A DNA stretch of 64,000 nucleotides, taken from positions 117,903,987-117,967,986 of the forward strand of contig NC_081185.1 in assembly GCF_029867415.1 (NCBI RefSeq), in the 5' to 3' direction. The notes under the pieces are model-generated. The model searched no databases. It worked only from the letters and a program-made list of their open reading frames with translations, and had not been told where the DNA came from. Position numbers and translations under genes: made by a program. Shown one piece after another: positions 59,993 to 64,000 of this stretch (position 1 is its first letter; every line of letters begins with the position of its first letter). The DNA comes from Vicia villosa (lineage: Eukaryota > Streptophyta > Magnoliopsida > Fabales > Fabaceae).

Positions 59993-60595
59993 ATCAGCTA
60001 ATGTACTGGTAAAGGCAAAGAAGACCATCGACTTTAGCTAATGTATTAAAGATGGAAATGAGATCTCTTATCAACTAATGTACTGATAAAAGATGAAAAG
60101 GATACACGACTTTAGTTAATGTACTAAAGAAGGAAAAACGATTATATCATCAGTTAATGTACTGAAGATGTGAAACAAATCGACCTGCATCAGTTAATGT
60201 ACTGATGAGGGAAACAAGAGGGAATTGTCATCAGCTAATGTACTGACGAAAGGAAATCCTATACCAGTTAATGTACTGATAAGGAAAGAAGAAAGAGGCC
60301 CACGTTAGTTAATGTACTGACGAAGAGAAGTCCTATACCAGCTGGTGTACTGATAAGGAGGAAACAACCATGATCAATCATCGGCTAATGTACTGACGAG
60401 AGAAAATAGGAGACATCTGATATCAGCTAATGTACTGATGAAAGTCCTGCATCAGCTAATGTACTAATGACGGGAAACGAAAGTGCATATTATCAGTTAA
60501 TGTACTAATGATAACAACAAGTGGTGAATGACATCAGCTAATGTACTGATGAATATGACAAAGAGTTGACATTATCAGCTAATGTACTGATGAAT
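59993..60595. repeat. Array of about 16 stem-loop units in the 3' region
   Basis: ATCAG-YTAATGTA-CTGAT and variants, spaced 27-45 bp. Arms are complementary; two units use CTTTAG with a matching right arm instead (60032 and 60110). It lies next to the polypurine tract, the position known for Ogre/Tat tandem repeats. Confidence 0.88.
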
Positions 60596-63157
60596 GTAAG
60601 ACGGAATCGCTTTGGTAAATGCCAAGTGAGTTGGACTTAGATCTCAAGGTAAGATGTTTGATAACAACGAGACCTTGAAAGAATGCAAATGAGTATGAAT
60701 TTTGTTTTTATGCATGACAATGAATTGTTCTATGAATGAGATGTGAATGTAATGTAATGCAATCGGTTATGACAACTGAGGTAGACTCTTTTGTGAGGGT
60801 AGATCGAAACTCTGATTCCTCAACACAAGAACACTGCCAGTCATGGTTTTGTCACACTGATGATCCTCTTGGAAGGACTGATAAACTGCTTGGGGATTGT
60901 TGAGGAAAATTGCCCCTGACTGGCTGATTGTTACCTGATCGTTGCTTCAGTCCTTGAAATGAAAGTTGGGAACGCTTGCCCCAGTATAAGTCTTGAACAA
61001 CAGGATCTCGAAGTAACGTGCCCCTGATAGGATCATTGATCGAGTTTCTCGACTGTTTGAACTTCCTAAAAGATGAGTACTTGCAAATAAAATGTTCATT
61101 CAAAATGGTAATTTTAATGCGATGCTCAAAGCATATTTTGAAATCAAAGTTATTGTACGAATGATATTATTGATGTAAAGCAAATGAATCACAGGGTCTA
61201 AACACAATAGTCAAGACAATCAAAGTGATGGATAAATCAAAAGGTATGGTAAAACAAACGATTTGCAAAGATCTTTAGGAGTCAGGTTAACGCAACCTTG
61301 TTGTAGTATGCTTTCAAAATAAACCTAGCTTCAATTAGGTCTTTTGAAGGTTGTAACGTGGCTTGGTTCACGGTTTATGAAACAAAGGATATAGGCTCAA
61401 AGTATATTTGTACCCACCCCATTCTTCGTGATGATCTTCCAATCCTACGTTCAGTTAACTCAAATTATGCATTCATGTTCCAAGAGACTTTGGAATCGCA
61501 CATATGATAATGATGATGGTTTAAAGGCCAAGGGAATCTTCGAGATGGCAATCACCTCTTCTTTTTGATAGTCATAATGTCTTATCGTTGTTCAAGGAAT
61601 TTATGGACTTCTCTTTTTTGTTTCTATTATCCCTAACTTTTGCCTTAACTGTTCCATTTGAGGATTACGGTCAGCGGGATGCCCCAATTTTGCCTAAGTC
61701 TCCTTCATAGGTTTTGACTTAGCGGACTTTTTTTTTTTTGAAATATATTTTTTTTGTATTTGGAAAGATAGTGACTGCCTTGATAATGATTGATGATAAC
61801 CATCTCGGTCACTTTTGATTGAAACCCTTATTGAAAGGCGTACTTAATGATTTTCTTAAAATTGAATGCACAACCAAACTAACTGAGAACTACCCTGCCC
61901 CAGATTAAAATTGCGGGTTTTCATACAGAAAGAAACACCAACTTCTAGGCTCAAAGGGGGTTGACTAGGGATTAACTTCCTTATTTCTTCAGTGTTTGGG
62001 GATTGAAACAATGCCTGTACATCATCAGCAAAATTTTATTTGAAAGCGTACAATTCAACAACTTGGGTATTTCGTTTTCATCATCCTCCCTCCAATCTTT
62101 GCATAAAACACAAGTTTGATAGAAGAAAGTGAACAAGAGATATATTTTTTGTTTTTTTTGAAAGATAAAGCATAAAGAAGCACACAATGGATGTAAATGG
62201 ATTGATTCAAATATGCAATGCTCATTTCATTAAAATTAACATTTTGAAACAAACAACATTCAATGCAGCACACAGTACCAACAAGGGAATTGCAAACAGT
62301 AAGGAAACATGGCTTAGTGACCAATCAGTGACGAGGATGAGTTGCCTTGTCTGATATATTGGCTCCTCAATTGGATAACTTCTACTCTTGGCCTCGTTGA
62401 GGTTCTTCCATAGTCTTCAGACTTATGCCTCCAGTTCAATGTGTTGAGGAATCAACATGACGGTAGACAAGCCACTTGAGGGTGAAGACAAATGAAATGG
62501 GTCTTTTGTTGACAACTTGAATGCATGAATGCAGATGCATGATTTGATTTGATTTTTACATGCAGGAATGATGCAATGTAATATGATATGGAATATAACA
62601 CGATGCTATACAAAGACTAAATTTAAATGATAATCGTAAATGAATAAAAGAACCCACTGAGGAAAGCTTCTTATAATAGGACGGTTCTATATTCTCTTAC
62701 CCAAGAATCCCCTCACATGATGGCTCTAAGATTTTTGATAGTAGAGATGTCTACATCATCATAGATGGAACGGGTTCTAAAGGTCCTTGGAGTTAACGAC
62801 GAAATCAGATTTCCATCATGCGACGGGCGAACCATCTTATGACAAATTTCATGAATAAGTCTCCTCCAAGTGGGGTTTTCGTATTAGCCATTCAAGGTGT
62901 TCACCTTGGGGACTAGCACTACACAACCACCTCCTAACTTATGTTTTTCTCTTGTTTTTCAAAGCTCGGGTTGAGAGCTTCACTCAAATATCATTCCCAT
63001 ACCCACAAATAAATATATACAGAAATAAAATAAAAGCGATAAAGCAAGAGTAAAGAAACATAATCAACAAAAGAGTAAACATAAAGAATAAGCAAACAAA
63101 ATCAAACACTCAAATAAAAAAAAACTAAACTAGGGTTGACCCTTTTAGGATTGTATG
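60596..63157 (-). other. Non-coding internal region of the second Ogre-like element
   Basis: No gag or pol frame. About 61290-62060 is similar in reverse complement to 12000-12730 of the first element. 62340-63150 is leader-like with no recognised feature. Confidence 0.6.
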
Positions 63158-63175
63158 TCCCCAGCAGAGTCGCCA
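63158..63175 (-). other. Primer binding site, Ogre type
   Basis: The minus strand reads TGGCGACTCTGCTGGGGA, the tRNA-Arg-type site described for Ogre elements, five bases from the LTR end. Confidence 0.8.
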
Positions 63176-63180
63176 TTTTC

Positions 63181-64000
63181 TGAAGCGGTAAAAATGTGAC
63201 TCGACGCGTTTTCGCGCATTCGAAGTACAACAGAGTCGCCACCGAACTTTATTTATTCCAAGAAGGAAAGGGAAAATATCGATAAAACCCACGAAAGAAA
63301 AGAAAACGGATAAGATGGTCGTCGCAACCAAATTAGGGTTCGGGAGTCGGTTAAGCAAGGGGAAGGTATTAGCAACCCTCACTTCCATCGTACTCGATGG
63401 GACCCATTTAGTTAGTTTAGTGTTTGAGTGTTAGCGTAATGTTTGCGTTCTTTAGCTTATTAATCGAGAAAAGATAAAAGAAAGATTTTTTTAGGTTTTT
63501 TATTATTATGAGGAAAAAGAAAAGATTTTTTATTATTATGCTCGCCAAGACGTTTGTATCTTGTGCCTACGTATTCCCTAGTGCAATGGGAAAGTCAGAG
63601 CAATCGTAGTTCGGGCTAGAACCACGAAATGTTTGTTGGTTGAATTTAGCGAGAGGTACTCGATCGCTTTCAAATGGAAATACTACGCGCACATGGATAT
63701 GATATCACTACAAGAATGGATGACTAAATCAAGATAAGACATGATTTTGGCCATCATCGCATTCGAGTGGAAGATGTTCGATCTTCACATGTGGAAGTAT
63801 GTTCGTATTGAAAATTGGATAAGTGTCTCGTTTATGAAAAGAGTTTTAAAAGCCATAAGGCAAAAAGGTTGAATGAAATTGAAGTTGTGTTTTAAAGGGA
63901 CATTTAGCAAAGGATTGAGCATAGGTGTTCACCTAGCGCGTCTTTACCCAAGGTATTGAACAGGAGCGAGCCCCATTGTCACTTGTTGTCCTTGTAAATC
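63181..64000 (-). repeat. 5' LTR (partial) of the second Ogre-like element
   Basis: The first 820 bp correspond to 56557-57377 with about six substitutions by eye. It continues beyond the window. Confidence 0.85.

Larger units (their letters stand above)
56557..64000 (-). mobile_element. Second Ogre-like element, non-coding derivative, 5' LTR cut by window edge
   Basis: Minus-strand orientation: 5' LTR 64000-63181 (partial), primer site 63175-63158, internal region to 59674, polypurine tract, 3' LTR 59673-56557. The internal region is only 3.5 kb and codes for nothing recognisable, so it is non-autonomous. Over the visible 820 bp the LTRs differ at about six positions by eye, making it somewhat older than the element at 5323. 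It interrupts the second OTU-MULE. Confidence 0.85.

Noticed and set aside
59993..60595. Regular short repeats resembling a CRISPR array
   Set aside because: Spacing is irregular, units are stem-loops in a plant retrotransposon, and no cas genes would be expected.

Overview
This is plant nuclear DNA, most likely from a cool-season legume of the pea/vetch group (Fabeae). The reasons are Ogre-type Ty3/gypsy retrotransposons with LTRs of 3 to 4 kb, Athila-like gag, Mutator-like elements (MULEs) carrying plant mobile domain (PMD) and OTU genes, spliceosomal introns, and very low gene density. Only two ordinary host genes are visible in 64 kb: a three-exon cytochrome c gene (33.2-34.6 kb, plus strand) and a two-exon LRR receptor-like kinase of the BIR1 type (49.6-51.6 kb, minus strand). 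The species is inferred from repeat content, not proven.

Layout. 1-2276: the 5' end of an Athila-like element on the minus strand (open gag, tRNA-Asp primer site, LTR). 2.3-3.1 kb: a PMD pseudogene. 4298-20444: a 2.7-kb LTR-type insertion with 5-bp duplications (GTTCT), itself interrupted by a very young, gag-only Ogre element (5323-18795, duplication GTGTG, LTRs almost identical). 20.4-30.5 kb: old repeats, a broken minus-strand gypsy gag, an uncharacterised transposon ORF relic, and a second 2.7-kb solo LTR (27851-30542, duplication AGAAT). 30.5-35.6 kb: a Tourist-like MITE and the cytochrome c gene. 35.6-40.1 kb: a decayed MULE coding for a FAR1-like/transposase/SWIM/OTU-protease polyprotein plus a small accessory ORF. 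42121-48492: a structurally complete MULE with a perfect 9-bp duplication, TIRs of about 395 bp, a minus-strand transposase, and on the plus strand a small ORF resembling the transposase N-terminus and a four-exon PMD gene. 49.6-52 kb: BIR1-like kinase. 53.0-54.5 kb: a copia relic. 54.5-56.6 kb: a second, more decayed OTU-MULE, cut by a second Ogre-like element on the minus strand (56557 to the window end) that has no coding capacity.

Most unusual points. (1) MULEs here repeatedly encode a free-standing small protein resembling the N-terminal domain of MULE transposases, next to transposase plus either an OTU protease or a PMD protein. (2) The PMD-MULE has copies of a TIR motif in its central divergent promoter. 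(3) Both Ogre-like elements carry 3' arrays whose units form short stem-loops with compensatory base changes. (4) The two Ogre-like elements, in opposite orientation, share a conserved non-coding internal block although pol is gone. No computation was run: boundaries, identities and counts are by eye.
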